Assembly (NCBI RefSeq): GCF_900115685.1
Contig: NZ_FOXJ01000001.1
Span: forward strand, 2,947,796 to 3,011,795
Direction: 5' to 3'
Source of the DNA: Variovorax sp. 770b2
GTDB lineage: Bacteria; Pseudomonadota; Gammaproteobacteria; Burkholderiales; Burkholderiaceae_C
DNA: 64,000 bases
Position numbers and translations under genes: made by a program. Below are positions 33,451-42,258 of the stretch, one piece after another. The notes under the pieces were generated by a model. It ran no database searches. It was not told where the DNA came from and was given only the letters and a program-made list of their open reading frames with translations. Within the stretch, counting starts at the first letter, position 1; the number at the start of each line of letters is the position of its first letter.

Positions 33451-34500
33451 ATGAGCACCGACCCCGAAGAAAGCAGGCTCTCCGAGCTCGCGCCTTTAGC
33501 CGCCGATCCGAACGCCGCCGAAGAGACACCCCGCCGCCGCATGCCCTTCGCCTGGTTCTGGCCGCTGCTGGCCGGCGCGGGCGCGGCGCTCGTGCTTCGC
33601 ATCGCCTTCAGCGGCGGGCCGGGCCATCCGTTCTCGGCGATGCTCGGCTCCTTCATCTACTTCGCCCCCGCGGTGTGCGGCGCGGTCACGGTGTACATGG
33701 CCGAGCGCATCGAGCGGCGCAGCTGGGGCTACTACATCTGGGCGCCGTGGGTGTCGACCGCGCTCTTCGTCATCGGCACCCTGCTCGTGTTCATCGAAGG
33801 GATGATCTGCGCCGTCGTGATCGTGCCGCTCTTCGCCGTCATGGGCAGCGTGGGCGGCCTGGCGATGGGGCTGGTGTGCCGCGTCACCAATTGGCCCAAG
33901 CCCGCGCTCTACAGCTTCGCGATGCTGCCGCTCGCGCTCGGTGCCATCGAGCCGCACCTGCCCAATCCCGACCGGTTCTCCAACACCTCGCGCACGCTCT
34001 TCATCGCAGCACCCGCCGAGCGCGTGTGGCACGAGCTGAACAATGCGCGCGCCATCCGGCCCGCCGAAGTCGACGATGCCTGGGCCTACCGCATCGGCGT
34101 GCCGCTGCCGCTGGCCGGCGTGACCGAGGAGACGCCCGAAGGCCGCGTGCGCAAGGTGCTGTGGCAGAAGAACGTGCACTTCGAGGAGGTCATCACCGAG
34201 TGGCAGCCCGGCCGCCTGCTGAAGTGGCGCTACCGCTTCGCGCCGGATTCGTTCCCCGCCGGCGCGCTGGACGACCACGTGATGATCGGCGGCCAATATT
34301 TCGACCTGCGCGACTCGGCCTTCACGCTGACGCCGCGCGATGGCGGCACGGAGTTGCGCGTGGACGTGTCGTGGCGCGTGAGCACGCGCTTCAACTGGTA
34401 TGCGGACCGGGTCGCAGGCTTCCTGCTGGGCGATGGCGCGGAGCACATCCTGCATTTCTACAAGGCGCGCAGCGAAGGCGTCGTGGCGGTGGCGGGATGA
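33451..34500 (+). CDS. Membrane protein with C-terminal SRPBCC domain
   Basis: A 349-residue two-part protein. Residues about 33-165 contain about four transmembrane helices (FAWFWPLLAGAGAALVLRI, GSFIYFAPAVCGAVTVYMA, WVSTALFVIGTLLVFIEGMI, LYSFAMLPLALGAI). From about residue 180 a START/SRPBCC-type hydrophobic-ligand domain begins (SRTLFIAAPAERVWHELNNARAI, later LLKWRYRFAPDSFP and GTELRVDVSWRVSTRFNWYADRVAGF). The ribosome-binding site AAAGAGGAGA decides the start. A lipid-binding domain on a membrane anchor, next to a methyltransferase, suggests handling of a membrane-derived substrate. It overlaps the DUF4166 gene by ATGA. Confidence 0.85.
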   Translation: MSTDPEESRLSELAPLAADPNAAEETPRRRMPFAWFWPLLAGAGAALVLRIAFSGGPGHPFSAMLGSFIYFAPAVCGAVTVYMAERIERRSWGYYIWAPWVSTALFVIGTLLVFIEGMICAVVIVPLFAVMGSVGGLAMGLVCRVTNWPKPALYSFAMLPLALGAIEPHLPNPDRFSNTSRTLFIAAPAERVWHELNNARAIRPAEVDDAWAYRIGVPLPLAGVTEETPEGRVRKVLWQKNVHFEEVITEWQPGRLLKWRYRFAPDSFPAGALDDHVMIGGQYFDLRDSAFTLTPRDGGTELRVDVSWRVSTRFNWYADRVAGFLLGDGAEHILHFYKARSEGVVAVAG

Positions 34501-35111
34501 CGCAGCCCGTCTTTCAACAAGCGCTCGGCCCGGCCTGGGAACGCCTGGGCGAGGTGATCCGCCGTCACTACGCGATGGCACCGTTCTCCGACGACTGCGT
34601 GTGCGTCCGCGGCACGATGAACGAGGTCCACCACGCACCGTGGGCCGCGCTGCTGATGCCCTTCGGCCGCCTCTTCGGCGCGCTCGTGCCCTACACCGGC
34701 ACCGACGTGCCGATCGAGGTGCACTACCGCTGCCACCCCGACGACGCGAACCTCTACTGGGACCGCGTCTTCCACTTCGCAGGCCGCAAGCCCTTCCACT
34801 TCCGCTCGCACATGGAACACGCCGCGGCGCAGGGGGCCGAGGTGATCGAGTACGTGCGTTTCGGCATCGGCATGCGCCTCGCAGTGAGCGCGGAAGACGG
34901 CGCACTGGTGTTCCGCGACAAGGGCTACATCTGGCGTGTCGCGGGCCTCAGCATCCCGCTGCCGCTCGGGCTCTTCATGGGCACCGCCTATGTCGAGGAG
35001 CGGCCCGACCCGTCGAGCCCCGACCACTTCACGATGAAGATGCTGCTGCGCCATCGCTGGTTCGGCGACGTGTTCCGCTACAGCGGGCGTTTCCAGCTGC
35101 CTCGCGGTTGA
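34497..35111 (+). CDS. DUF4166 family protein
   Basis: A 204-residue protein with the DUF4166 pattern: FQQALGPAWERLGEVIRRHYAM near the start, then VRGTMNEVHHAPWAALLMPFGRLFGALVPYTGTDVPIEVHYRC, and a C-terminal FTMKMLLRHRWFGDVFRYSGRF. Elsewhere the domain is found alone or fused to saccharopine-dehydrogenase-like proteins, with no known activity. It starts within the stop codon of the SRPBCC gene, so the two are probably made in fixed ratio. It ends the GbsR-led operon. Confidence 0.85.
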   Translation: MTQPVFQQALGPAWERLGEVIRRHYAMAPFSDDCVCVRGTMNEVHHAPWAALLMPFGRLFGALVPYTGTDVPIEVHYRCHPDDANLYWDRVFHFAGRKPFHFRSHMEHAAAQGAEVIEYVRFGIGMRLAVSAEDGALVFRDKGYIWRVAGLSIPLPLGLFMGTAYVEERPDPSSPDHFTMKMLLRHRWFGDVFRYSGRFQLPRG

Positions 35112-35139
35112 AGCCCCTTGAGGCCACAATGCGCACACC

Positions 35140-35487
35140 ATGCCGCGCCGCCCCGAAAACCTCTACCCCCAGTACCACGCCCACGTCTACTTCGCCCCCG
35201 CCACGGTGGCGCAGGCGCGTGAATTCTGCGAACGCGCGGGCCACGAGCTGATGGTGGTCGTGGGCCGCGTGCACGAGCGGCTCGTGGGGCCCCATCCGCA
35301 CTGGAGCTGCCAGCTCGCATTCGATGCGGCCGAGTTCGACCAGGTCATCGCCTGGCTCGATGCCAACCGCAACGGCCTGGACATCTTCGTGCACGGCGTG
35401 ACGGGCGACGACCTCGCCGATCACACGACGCACGCGATGTGGCTCGGCGAGGAAAGCGCGCTCGACCTGCGGATGTTCCGGCGCTAG
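35140..35487 (+). CDS. DOPA 4,5-dioxygenase family protein
   Basis: A 115-residue DOPA 4,5-dioxygenase-like protein, a small single-domain metal-dependent extradiol-type dioxygenase fold. Conserved histidine motifs are YHAHVYFAP (His-x-His) at residues 12-14, VGRVHERLVGPHPHWSCQLAF (PHPHW) and LDIFVHGVTGDDLADHTTHAMWLG. All match the family signature. Bacterial members are often of unknown substrate. It lies 28 bp after the DUF4166 gene, so it may be part of the same transcript. Confidence 0.9.
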   Translation: MPRRPENLYPQYHAHVYFAPATVAQAREFCERAGHELMVVVGRVHERLVGPHPHWSCQLAFDAAEFDQVIAWLDANRNGLDIFVHGVTGDDLADHTTHAMWLGEESALDLRMFRR

Positions 35488-35503
35488 CCAGGCGCCTCTC
35501 GCC

Positions 35504-35887
35504 TCATGGCAGGCTGCGAATGCGCAGTGCCGCCGAGGCCGTTTCATCGAAGGCCAACCGGCCCGCCAATGCCTGGTGTTCGTCGTAGGGGGTCTCGTAG
35601 CTCCAGGCCACGTCCTTCGCGTGCCTGTGGCGCGTCTCGGCGTCGAAGTAGCTGGCCTCGCCCTTGAAGGGGCACTCGGTGACGGTGGCCGAAGGCTTCA
35701 GGAACTCCATCCGGGTATCCTCGCGCGGAAAATAAAAGCGCGGCGGGTGGCCGTCCTCGTCGACGCGCAGCACGTTGCGGGAGTCGGCCACGGTTTCGCC
35801 GTCGATCTCCACCGTCATGCGTGCATCGACGATCGACTCGTCCACCCGGTGCCCGGGGTGGTTCTGATGGCCTGGGGATTTGCTCAT
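35504..35887 (-). CDS. DUF427 family protein
   Basis: A 127-residue DUF427 protein. The conserved core is [38 protein letters not shown], then [15 protein letters not shown] and [10 protein letters not shown], the usual beta-tent fold strings. Function unknown. It follows, on the same strand, the erythromycin-esterase-like and phosphoribosyltransferase genes with a 15-bp gap, so the three likely form one operon. Confidence 0.92.
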   Translation of the reverse strand: MSKSPGHQNHPGHRVDESIVDARMTVEIDGETVADSRNVLRVDEDGHPPRFYFPREDTRMEFLKPSATVTECPFKGEASYFDAETRHRHAKDVAWSYETPYDEHQALAGRLAFDETASAALRIRSLP

Positions 35888-35902
35888 GGGTCTGTTCCTC
35901 GT

Positions 35903-37213
35903 TCAGGTTCCAAAGGGATAGGTTTCGGGCGCGTCGGCGGCGGCGTGCCATGCGGCGTGCCGGTCCAGCGGGCGCACGGCGTGGGTCTCGTCCAGATGAA
36001 CCAGCGCATCGAACTGGCGCGCGGGCTCGGCATCGAAGTAATGGCTCTGCCGCTCGGTCTCGGGCCGGTAGATCACGCCGATGGCGCGCTCCAGCAGGGT
36101 CTCGCGCAGCACCTGCACGTGAGCGCCGTCGCCGCGAAGCGGCAGCACGAAGCGCCCGATGCCGGTGTCGTGCAACAGGCGCTCCACGCTCCCCGGCAAC
36201 GAGGGCCGCACGCGCTTGTGTTCGACCTCCGCGTCCCAGTCGGAGGCGGCCGTGACCGTGCCGGCGTGCGTCGTGAAGCCGACCAGGAAGGCATCGTCGC
36301 CAAGCCGTTCACGCACCAGTTGCCCCAGATTCAATTCACCGCGGTGCCGTCCCATCTCGGTGGCACGCGCGTCGCCGACGTGGGAGTTGTGCGCCCAGAC
36401 GACGACCTTCGCCGCGGCGCCATCGCGGGCGAGGTGCCGCTCCAGCGCCTGGAGCGTCTCGGCCATGTGCGTATCGCGCAGGTTCCAGCTGGAGACATTG
36501 CGCATGTACATGCGGCGGTAGTACGACTCCGCGTTGCGCACGAGGCGCGCATTCTGTTCGGCGTCGAAGGCGGCCTCCGCCTCGCCGAGGTTCGCGCGCA
36601 GGTCCACCAGCATCGCAACGACCGCCTCCTCGCAGTCTTCGGCGCCGCGCAGGCCGGTCATCATTCCGTAGACCTGGCTGTCCTGGCCGAAGCGGTCGAA
36701 GCAGGCGTAGCGTTCGCGCGCGAGCGCTGCCAGCGCCGGGTGCTCGCGTGCGAGATACGCCAGCACCTTCTCGATGGAAGCGTGCAGGCTGTACATGTCC
36801 AGCCCGTAGAAGCCGCACTGCAACGCGTCCGCGCGGCCGGCATTGGCGGCGCGAAGCCAGTCGGAGAAACCGGCCACGTCGGTGTTGCGCCACATCCAGG
36901 TCGGGAACCGGCGAAAGCCCGCGAGCGCCTCGGGCGCCGAGGCGTCGGCGCTTTTTCCGCGGACGTAACGGTCGACGCGGTAGGCGTCGGGCCAGTCGCC
37001 CTCAACGGCCACCGCGCGAAAGCCGCGCTCGGCGATCAGGCGCTGCGTGATGCGGGCACGCTCGCGATAGAACTCGTGCGTGCCGTGAGAAGCCTCGCCC
37101 AGCAGCACGATGCGCGCATCGCCGACGAGGCCGAGCAAGGCCGCGTGGTCGTCGCCCTGCGAGAGCGGCAGCGCAGCCGCGCGAAGTGCCTGGATGTCCG
37201 CGCGAAGGGTCAT
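35903..37213 (-). CDS. Erythromycin esterase family protein
   Basis: A 436-residue protein of the erythromycin esterase (Ere/EreA-like) superfamily. Characteristic strings are IVLLGEASHGTHEFYRERARITQRLI (catalytic Glu-His region), AVAVEGDWPDAYRVDRYVRG, LQCGFYGLDMYSLHASIEKVLAYL, VVVWAHNSHVGDARATEMG and the C-terminal AIGVIYRPETERQSHYFDA. Many chromosomal relatives are not antibiotic esterases and are fused or linked to a phosphoribosyltransferase. Here that partner overlaps the start by four bases. I would not infer macrolide resistance from this alone. Confidence 0.9.
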   Translation of the reverse strand: MTLRADIQALRAAALPLSQGDDHAALLGLVGDARIVLLGEASHGTHEFYRERARITQRLIAERGFRAVAVEGDWPDAYRVDRYVRGKSADASAPEALAGFRRFPTWMWRNTDVAGFSDWLRAANAGRADALQCGFYGLDMYSLHASIEKVLAYLAREHPALAALARERYACFDRFGQDSQVYGMMTGLRGAEDCEEAVVAMLVDLRANLGEAEAAFDAEQNARLVRNAESYYRRMYMRNVSSWNLRDTHMAETLQALERHLARDGAAAKVVVWAHNSHVGDARATEMGRHRGELNLGQLVRERLGDDAFLVGFTTHAGTVTAASDWDAEVEHKRVRPSLPGSVERLLHDTGIGRFVLPLRGDGAHVQVLRETLLERAIGVIYRPETERQSHYFDAEPARQFDALVHLDETHAVRPLDRHAAWHAAADAPETYPFGT

Positions 37214-37875
37214 GGCATGGCGTGCGCTTCGGGCGCGAACTCGCGGGCCGCGGCCAGCAGGCGGCACACCTCTGGGTCGGTGGTCTGCGAGAAATCGTCG
37301 TACCACGCGCCCACCGCCACGAAGGGATCGGGGCATTGCACCCACAGCACCTCGTCGGCCTCGCCCCGCAGCGAAGCCAACGCCTCGGGCGAGACAACGG
37401 GCGCCGCCGCGATCACCGCGGCGGCATGCCGCGCCCTCACCGCGCGAACGGCGGCCCGCATGGTCGCGCCGGTGGCCAGCCCGTCGTCGACCAGCAGCAC
37501 CTTGCGCCCGCGAACATCGTGCGCGGGGCGGCCGCCGCGGTAGGCGCGCTCGCGCCGCTGCAGTTCCGAGCGCTCGGTGCGCGCCACGGCCTCGATCTCT
37601 GCCGGGCTCAGGCCCAGCAGCCGCACGAGGCCATCGTCGATCACCGTCACGCCGCCGCTCGCGATCGCGCCGAAGGCGTATTCGCCGTGCCCCGGCACGC
37701 CGAGCTTGCGCACCACCTGCACATCGAGCGCCAGGGCAAGGCGCCTGGCCGCCTCGAAGGCCACCGGCACCCCGCCGCGCGGCAGCGCCAGCACCAGGGC
37801 GTCCGCGAACCCGCCATGCTCGAAGAGCACCTGCGCCAACTGCTGGCCGGCCTGTGCGCGATCGCCAAATGTCAT
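37210..37875 (-). CDS. Phosphoribosyltransferase family protein
   Basis: A 221-residue type I phosphoribosyltransferase-fold protein. It opens with DRAQAGQQLAQVLFEHG and LVLALPRGGVPVAFEAARRLAL (PPi-loop type) and carries the PRPP-binding signature VLLVDDGLATGATMRAAVRAVRA. An insert with ERAYRGGRP is typical of the group paired with erythromycin-esterase-like proteins or dienelactone-hydrolase domains. It is translationally coupled (ATGA overlap) to the esterase gene downstream. Substrate base unknown. Confidence 0.9.
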   Translation of the reverse strand: MTFGDRAQAGQQLAQVLFEHGGFADALVLALPRGGVPVAFEAARRLALALDVQVVRKLGVPGHGEYAFGAIASGGVTVIDDGLVRLLGLSPAEIEAVARTERSELQRRERAYRGGRPAHDVRGRKVLLVDDGLATGATMRAAVRAVRARHAAAVIAAAPVVSPEALASLRGEADEVLWVQCPDPFVAVGAWYDDFSQTTDPEVCRLLAAAREFAPEAHAMP

Positions 37876-38001
37876 GCCTTCGCTCCTTTGTCGGAGCTTT
37901 CACTCTGCGCGCACGCGGGCGGACGTCTGTCGGAAGGAACGTGAATGAATGTAGGAATACCCGGACCCGGCGAAAGCCGGTGCGCGGGCTGCGGCTGTGC
38001 C

Positions 38002-38026
38002 AAGGGCGGCCCTGCGGGGCGGCCTT
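38002..38026 (-). terminator. Candidate terminator hairpin after GST gene
   Basis: AAGGGCGGCC and GGCGGCCTTT form a near-perfect stem of about ten pairs around CTGCGG. It sits about 90 bp beyond the GST stop on the minus strand, in an otherwise featureless 238-bp gap. Confidence 0.3.
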
Positions 38027-38113
38027 TGCGGCACGGGCGCCCGGCCGCCGGCAGGCCTCACGGCATCGCCGATGCTTTCGCCAGACCCTCGGCCTTGACT
38101 GCCAGCGCTTCTT

Positions 38114-38770
38114 CTAGAACTCCGCGTCCAGCTCGTCGATCTCCTCGGGCTCCTGCTTGGCGGCAGCGACCCACTCCTTCATCGCCGGCAGTTCCATCAC
38201 GCGCTTGCAATAGGCCGCGCAGGTGCTGTCGAGCGCCACGTCGTAGCTGAGGAAGCGCGTGACCACCGGGGCATACATCGCATCGGCGATGCCCGGCTGC
38301 TTGCCGAACAGGAACGGCCCGCCGTAGGCCTTGAGGCACTCGTGCCAGATGGCCACGATGCGGTCGATGTCCGCCTGCGCGCGCGACCACACCTTGAAGT
38401 TCTTGAAGTGGGCCTTGATGTTCATCGGCAGCGCGCCGCGCATCGATGCGAAGCCCGAATGCATCTCGCCGCAGATCGCGCGGCAGTGCGCGCGGGCCGC
38501 CGCGTCGGCTGGGAGGAGGCCGGCCTTGGGCTTGATCTCGTTGAGGTATTCGCCGATGGCCAGTGTGTCCCACACCTTCACGCCGCCGTTCTGCAGCGAG
38601 GGCACCAGCATCGACGACGAGAGCAGCAGCATCTCGGCCTTCATGGCCGGATCGTCGGGCGGAATGATCTTCTCGCTGAAGTCCAGCCCGGCCAGCCTGC
38701 ACATCAGCCAGCCGCGCAACGACCACGCACCGTAGTTCTTGCTGCTGATGGTGAGAACGGGTTTGGCCAT
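38114..38770 (-). CDS. Glutathione S-transferase
   Basis: A 218-residue cytosolic GST-fold protein. The N-terminal thioredoxin-like domain begins VLTISSKNYGAWSLRGWLMCRLAGLDF, where Ser in the YGAWSLR loop occupies the catalytic position seen in zeta/beta-like bacterial GSTs. LVPSLQNGGVKVWDTLAIGEYL is the glutathione-binding PSL(Q)/ (E/D)SxAI-type segment. The helical C domain has FLFGKQPGIADAMYAPVVTRFLSY, with the N-capping motif. It probably conjugates or isomerises electrophiles. It is divergent from phaZ. Confidence 0.93.
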   Translation of the reverse strand: MAKPVLTISSKNYGAWSLRGWLMCRLAGLDFSEKIIPPDDPAMKAEMLLLSSSMLVPSLQNGGVKVWDTLAIGEYLNEIKPKAGLLPADAAARAHCRAICGEMHSGFASMRGALPMNIKAHFKNFKVWSRAQADIDRIVAIWHECLKAYGGPFLFGKQPGIADAMYAPVVTRFLSYDVALDSTCAAYCKRVMELPAMKEWVAAAKQEPEEIDELDAEF

Positions 38771-38851
38771 CGGGAAGCTCCTTGACGTTGCATGCCTTGC
38801 GTGCAAGCCCCATGCCACCCGGTTGGCCCGCAACTTGCCTGCACCCAGGGC

Positions 38852-40069
38852 ATGCTGTACCGGGCCTACCAGAACCAAGCCGACCTTTTCTCGCCCTCCC
38901 GGCTCGCGGCGCAGTACTGGGGCAAGGCCCTCTGGAAAGACGGCACCGACCGCACCATGATGCGGCGCCTGGCCGCCCAGTTCGAGGTGTTCTCGCGCAT
39001 GCGGCTGACCCACTCGCGGCCCGCCTACAACATCGACACCGTGACGGTCGATGGCAAGGAAGTGCTTGTCCACGAAGAGAAAACCCTGGTCTCGCCTTTC
39101 GGAACGCTGTTGCACTTCCGCAAGGACATCCAGGCCGTGCACCCGCCCGTGCTGCTGGTTGCACCACTGTCGGGCCATTTCGCGACGCTGCTGCGCGAAA
39201 CCGTGCGCACCCTGCTGCGCGACCACGACGTCTACCTGACCGACTGGCACAACGCGCGCGACGTCCCGCTGTGGCACGGCGGCTTCAGCCTGGACGACTA
39301 CACGCTGCAGCTCATCAGGTTCCTCGAGGCCATCGGCCCGGGCGGGCACATGGTCGCCGTCTGCCAGCCCTGCGTGGCCGCGCTGGCGGCCACCGCGCTC
39401 ATGGCGGAAGACGACAACCCCGCCACGCCGCGCAGCCTCACGCTGATGGCGGGCCCGGTCGATTGCCGCATCAACCCGACCGGCGTGAACGTGCTCGCCA
39501 CGAGCAAGCCCATCGAGTGGTTCCGCCGCAACCTCATCAGCCACGTGCCGTGGCCGCATGCGGGCGCGATGCGGCGCGTGTACCCGGGCTTTCTGCAGCT
39601 CTCGGCCTTCATGAGCATGAACCCCGAGCGCCACAAGAAGCAGTTCCAGGACATGTTCCAGCACCTGGTGGAAGGCGACATCGAGAAGGCCCGCACCATC
39701 GGCACCTTCTACGACGAGTACCTCGCGGTGAACGACCTGCCGGCCGAGTTCTACCTGGAGACCGTGGAGCGCGTGTTCCAGACCTACGACCTGCCGCGCG
39801 GCGTGCTCACCGTGGGCGACCGCACGGTGAACCCCGCGGCCATCCGCCGCACCGCGCTGCTCACGGTCGAAGGCGAGCGCGACGACATCTGCGCGGTCGG
39901 CCAGACCGTGGCCGCGCAGGACCTGTGCACCGGCATCCGGCCGTACCTGAAGACGCACCACCTGCAGGCGGGCGTCGGGCACTACGGGGTGTTCAGCGGC
40001 AGCAAGTGGAACGCGCAGATCTATCCGCGGGTGCGCGAGACGATCCACGCGGCGGCGGAACTGCACTGA
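38852..40069 (+). CDS. phaZ: Intracellular polyhydroxyalkanoate depolymerase
   Basis: A 405-residue intracellular PHA depolymerase, which mobilises polyhydroxybutyrate granules in the cytoplasm. It has the PhaZ N terminus MLYRAYQNQADLFSP and an alpha/beta hydrolase core with VLLVAPLSGHFATLLRETV, DVYLTDWHNARDVP and the lipase-box equivalent GHMVAVCQPCVAAL. In that box Cys171 is the nucleophile, as in the Cupriavidus enzyme. The catalytic Asp is in LTVEGERDDICAVGQT and the His in HLQAGVGHYGVFSGSKW. Length is typical. It indicates an organism that stores PHA. Confidence 0.96.
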   Translation: MLYRAYQNQADLFSPSRLAAQYWGKALWKDGTDRTMMRRLAAQFEVFSRMRLTHSRPAYNIDTVTVDGKEVLVHEEKTLVSPFGTLLHFRKDIQAVHPPVLLVAPLSGHFATLLRETVRTLLRDHDVYLTDWHNARDVPLWHGGFSLDDYTLQLIRFLEAIGPGGHMVAVCQPCVAALAATALMAEDDNPATPRSLTLMAGPVDCRINPTGVNVLATSKPIEWFRRNLISHVPWPHAGAMRRVYPGFLQLSAFMSMNPERHKKQFQDMFQHLVEGDIEKARTIGTFYDEYLAVNDLPAEFYLETVERVFQTYDLPRGVLTVGDRTVNPAAIRRTALLTVEGERDDICAVGQTVAAQDLCTGIRPYLKTHHLQAGVGHYGVFSGSKWNAQIYPRVRETIHAAAELH

Positions 40070-40082
40070 TCCGCTGTCGGGA

Positions 40083-41039
40083 TCAGCGCCGACCGCGCGT
40101 GCCCTTCGTCATGCGGCGCAATGTCGGTTCTCCGGCCTGCGGCAGCTTGTCGCGCAGGAACGCGATCAGCTCCTGCGCCACCACATTGCGCATCGGCCCC
40201 GGCAGGTAGGCCAGCACCACGCGGCGCTCGATGCGCGGCTTGAGCAGCGGCAGCACCACCAGTTCGGGATCGCGCAGCGACGAGGTGTACAGGCGCGGCA
40301 TCAGCCCCAGCGCCTGGCCGCTGCGCACCAGCGCGTAGAGCGTCTCGGAATAGCTCACCCGGTAGGGCTCCGCGCCCTGCGCGAACTGCGCGCGCGCCGG
40401 GTTGCCCAGCGCCGGCATGCTGCCGCTCTCGAACAGCACCAGCCGTTCCTTGCCAATGGCCTCCCAGTTCGCATCGCCGGCCGCGGCCAGCGGATGGTCG
40501 CGGCGCACCACCAGCACCAGCGGATCGCGGAAGAGGTCGATGCAGATGAGGCCGTTCGGCGGCTCGGTGATGGCGGCCACCGCCATGTCCAGCTGGCCGC
40601 TGCGCAGCTCGGCCAAGAGGGTGGTCGAGGGTGCGTCGCGCCAGGCCAGCTCGACCTCGCGCTGGCCGCCCTGCCCGAGGAATTCGCTCACGACCGCGGC
40701 GACGCGCGCGCTGGCCGAGGGGATCACGCCCATGCGCACGAAGGCGCGGCCGCGCTGCACGGTGCTTTCGATGTCGCGCAGCGCCACCTCGAAGGTGTTG
40801 ACCAGGAAGTCGGTGCGCGCGAGCACCTCGGCGCCCACGGGCGTGAGTTCCAGGCGGTGGGTGGAGCGGGTGAGGAGCTCCGCGCCGAGCAGCTTTTCCA
40901 TCTGCTTGATCGCATTGCTCAACGCGGGCTGCGTGATGGACAGGCGCCGCGCCGCGCGGCCGAACTGGCCCTCCTCCACCAGCACCGAGAAGAACTGCAG
41001 CTGGCGCAGCGTGAGCGCACGCAGGGGCAAGGTGGCCAT
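40083..41039 (-). CDS. LysR-type transcriptional regulator
   Basis: A 318-residue LysR regulator. The winged helix is clear: LTLRQLQFFSVLVEEGQFGRAARRLSITQPALSNAIKQMEKLLGAELLTRS. The effector domain follows (GVIPSASARVAAVVSEFLGQ, QLDMAVAAITEPPNG, LVLVVRRDHPLAAAGD). It is divergent from a nucleoside deaminase/Bug receptor/nucleoside hydrolase operon and most probably controls it. A TTGAT-N7-ATCAA palindrome with T-N11-A spacing lies in the shared promoter region. Confidence 0.94.
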   Translation of the reverse strand: MATLPLRALTLRQLQFFSVLVEEGQFGRAARRLSITQPALSNAIKQMEKLLGAELLTRSTHRLELTPVGAEVLARTDFLVNTFEVALRDIESTVQRGRAFVRMGVIPSASARVAAVVSEFLGQGGQREVELAWRDAPSTTLLAELRSGQLDMAVAAITEPPNGLICIDLFRDPLVLVVRRDHPLAAAGDANWEAIGKERLVLFESGSMPALGNPARAQFAQGAEPYRVSYSETLYALVRSGQALGLMPRLYTSSLRDPELVVLPLLKPRIERRVVLAYLPGPMRNVVAQELIAFLRDKLPQAGEPTLRRMTKGTRGRR

Positions 41040-41063
41040 GGCATCTCCGGTCGCCGGTGGTTA

Positions 41064-41080
41064 TTGATCCGGCGAATCAA
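41064..41080. promoter_or_regulatory. LysR-type operator candidate (T-N11-A)
   Basis: TTGATCCGGCGAATCAA is an interrupted palindrome fitting the LysR T-N11-A rule. A possible -10 element (ATTATAG) for the deaminase starts immediately after it. Confidence 0.45.
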
Positions 41081-41134
41081 ATTATAGAAATTCAAAATTT
41101 TCCTTATGAGCTTCGGCTCCCTAGACTGGTCAAC

Positions 41135-42250
41135 ATGACCAGCCCGCACTCGCCGCCACACTCGCCGCCACGCTCGCCGCTTTTGACGCTCGAATCGTTC
41201 CTGCGAGCCATCCCGAAGGTCGAGTTGCACTGCCACCTGTTCGGCACCGTGCGCCACGAGACCTTCAAGCAGCTGAACCTGCGCGCCGGCGCGCCGCTGG
41301 CGGCCGACGAGATCGAGGGCTTCTACACGCGCGGAGAAAAACCGGTCGGCGTGCTGCGGGTGCTGCGCGCGCTCGACGCGCAACTGGTGCGCGGCCCGGG
41401 TGACCTCTACCAGCTCACGCTCGAATACCTGCAGGACGCGGCCTCGCACAACGTGCGCTACGCCGAGTTCTTCTGGAACCCGACCGGCACGGTGCACGGC
41501 TCGGGCATTGCGTACGCGATGGCGCAGGCCGCGATCGTGCGCGCGGTACAGGATGCGCAGCAGGAGTTCGGCATCACCGGCCGGCTCATCGCCGCCATCG
41601 ACCGCGAGGCGAGCCCGGAGGCGGCGGTGGAGATGGTCGAGTGGGTCAAGGCGCACCGCTGCGACGAAGTGATCGGCATCGGCATCGACTACCGCGAGGT
41701 CGACCGGCCGCCCGAGCTCTTCACGGAGGCCTATGCCGCGGCGAGGAAGGCGGGCCTGAAGACCACCGCGCACGCCGGCGAATTCGGCATGCCCTGGACC
41801 AATGTGCGCACCGCGCTCGACGTGCTGCAGGTCGATCGCATCGACCACGGCTACACGGTGGTCGACCAGCCCGACTTCGCGCGCCAGTGCGCCGAGCGCG
41901 GCGTGCTCTTCACCGTGGTGCCGACCAACTCGTACTACCTGCGCACGCTGCCGCCCGAGCGCTGGGCCCTGGACCACCCCATCCGCCGCATGCCAGGCCT
42001 CGGCCTGCGCATCCACCCCAACACCGACGACCCGACGCTGCACAAGGTCACGCCCACCGGCGCGTGGCTGATGATGGCGCGCGACTTCGGCTTCGGCCTG
42101 GACGACCTGCGCGGCTTCATGCACAACGGCCTGGACGGCGCATGGATCGACGACACGCAGCGCCGCGAATGGCGCACGCAATGGAGCGAGGCGTTCGACA
42201 CGCTGCGCGCCCGCATCGACACAGAACCCACTCCCTCCAACCACGATTGA
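41135..42250 (+). CDS. add: Adenosine/adenine deaminase-like protein
   Basis: A 371-residue purine deaminase of the adenosine deaminase family. Zinc ligands His32 and His34 are in PKVELHCHLFGT, a further His in LKTTAHAGEFG, and the catalytic/metal segment is RIDHGYTVVDQ and IHPNTDDPTLH (Asp pair). Family members deaminate adenosine, adenine or related purines, and this sequence alone does not decide which. The N terminus carries a short HSPPHSPPRSP repeat encoded by a tandem CTCGCCGCCA repeat. It is followed by a Bug receptor and a nucleoside hydrolase, consistent with purine nucleoside use. Confidence 0.88.
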   Translation: MTSPHSPPHSPPRSPLLTLESFLRAIPKVELHCHLFGTVRHETFKQLNLRAGAPLAADEIEGFYTRGEKPVGVLRVLRALDAQLVRGPGDLYQLTLEYLQDAASHNVRYAEFFWNPTGTVHGSGIAYAMAQAAIVRAVQDAQQEFGITGRLIAAIDREASPEAAVEMVEWVKAHRCDEVIGIGIDYREVDRPPELFTEAYAAARKAGLKTTAHAGEFGMPWTNVRTALDVLQVDRIDHGYTVVDQPDFARQCAERGVLFTVVPTNSYYLRTLPPERWALDHPIRRMPGLGLRIHPNTDDPTLHKVTPTGAWLMMARDFGFGLDDLRGFMHNGLDGAWIDDTQRREWRTQWSEAFDTLRARIDTEPTPSNHD

Positions 42251-42258
42251 CCCACGCC

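Noticed and set aside
35903-37213. Macrolide resistance gene
   Set aside because: The erythromycin-esterase-like superfamily is broad, and its chromosomal neighbours here argue for a housekeeping role.
41147-41180. CTCGCCGCCA repeats as a phase-variable tract
   Set aside because: Only about three imperfect copies, encoding a short HSPPHSPPRSP stretch; too few and too imperfect to expect slippage.
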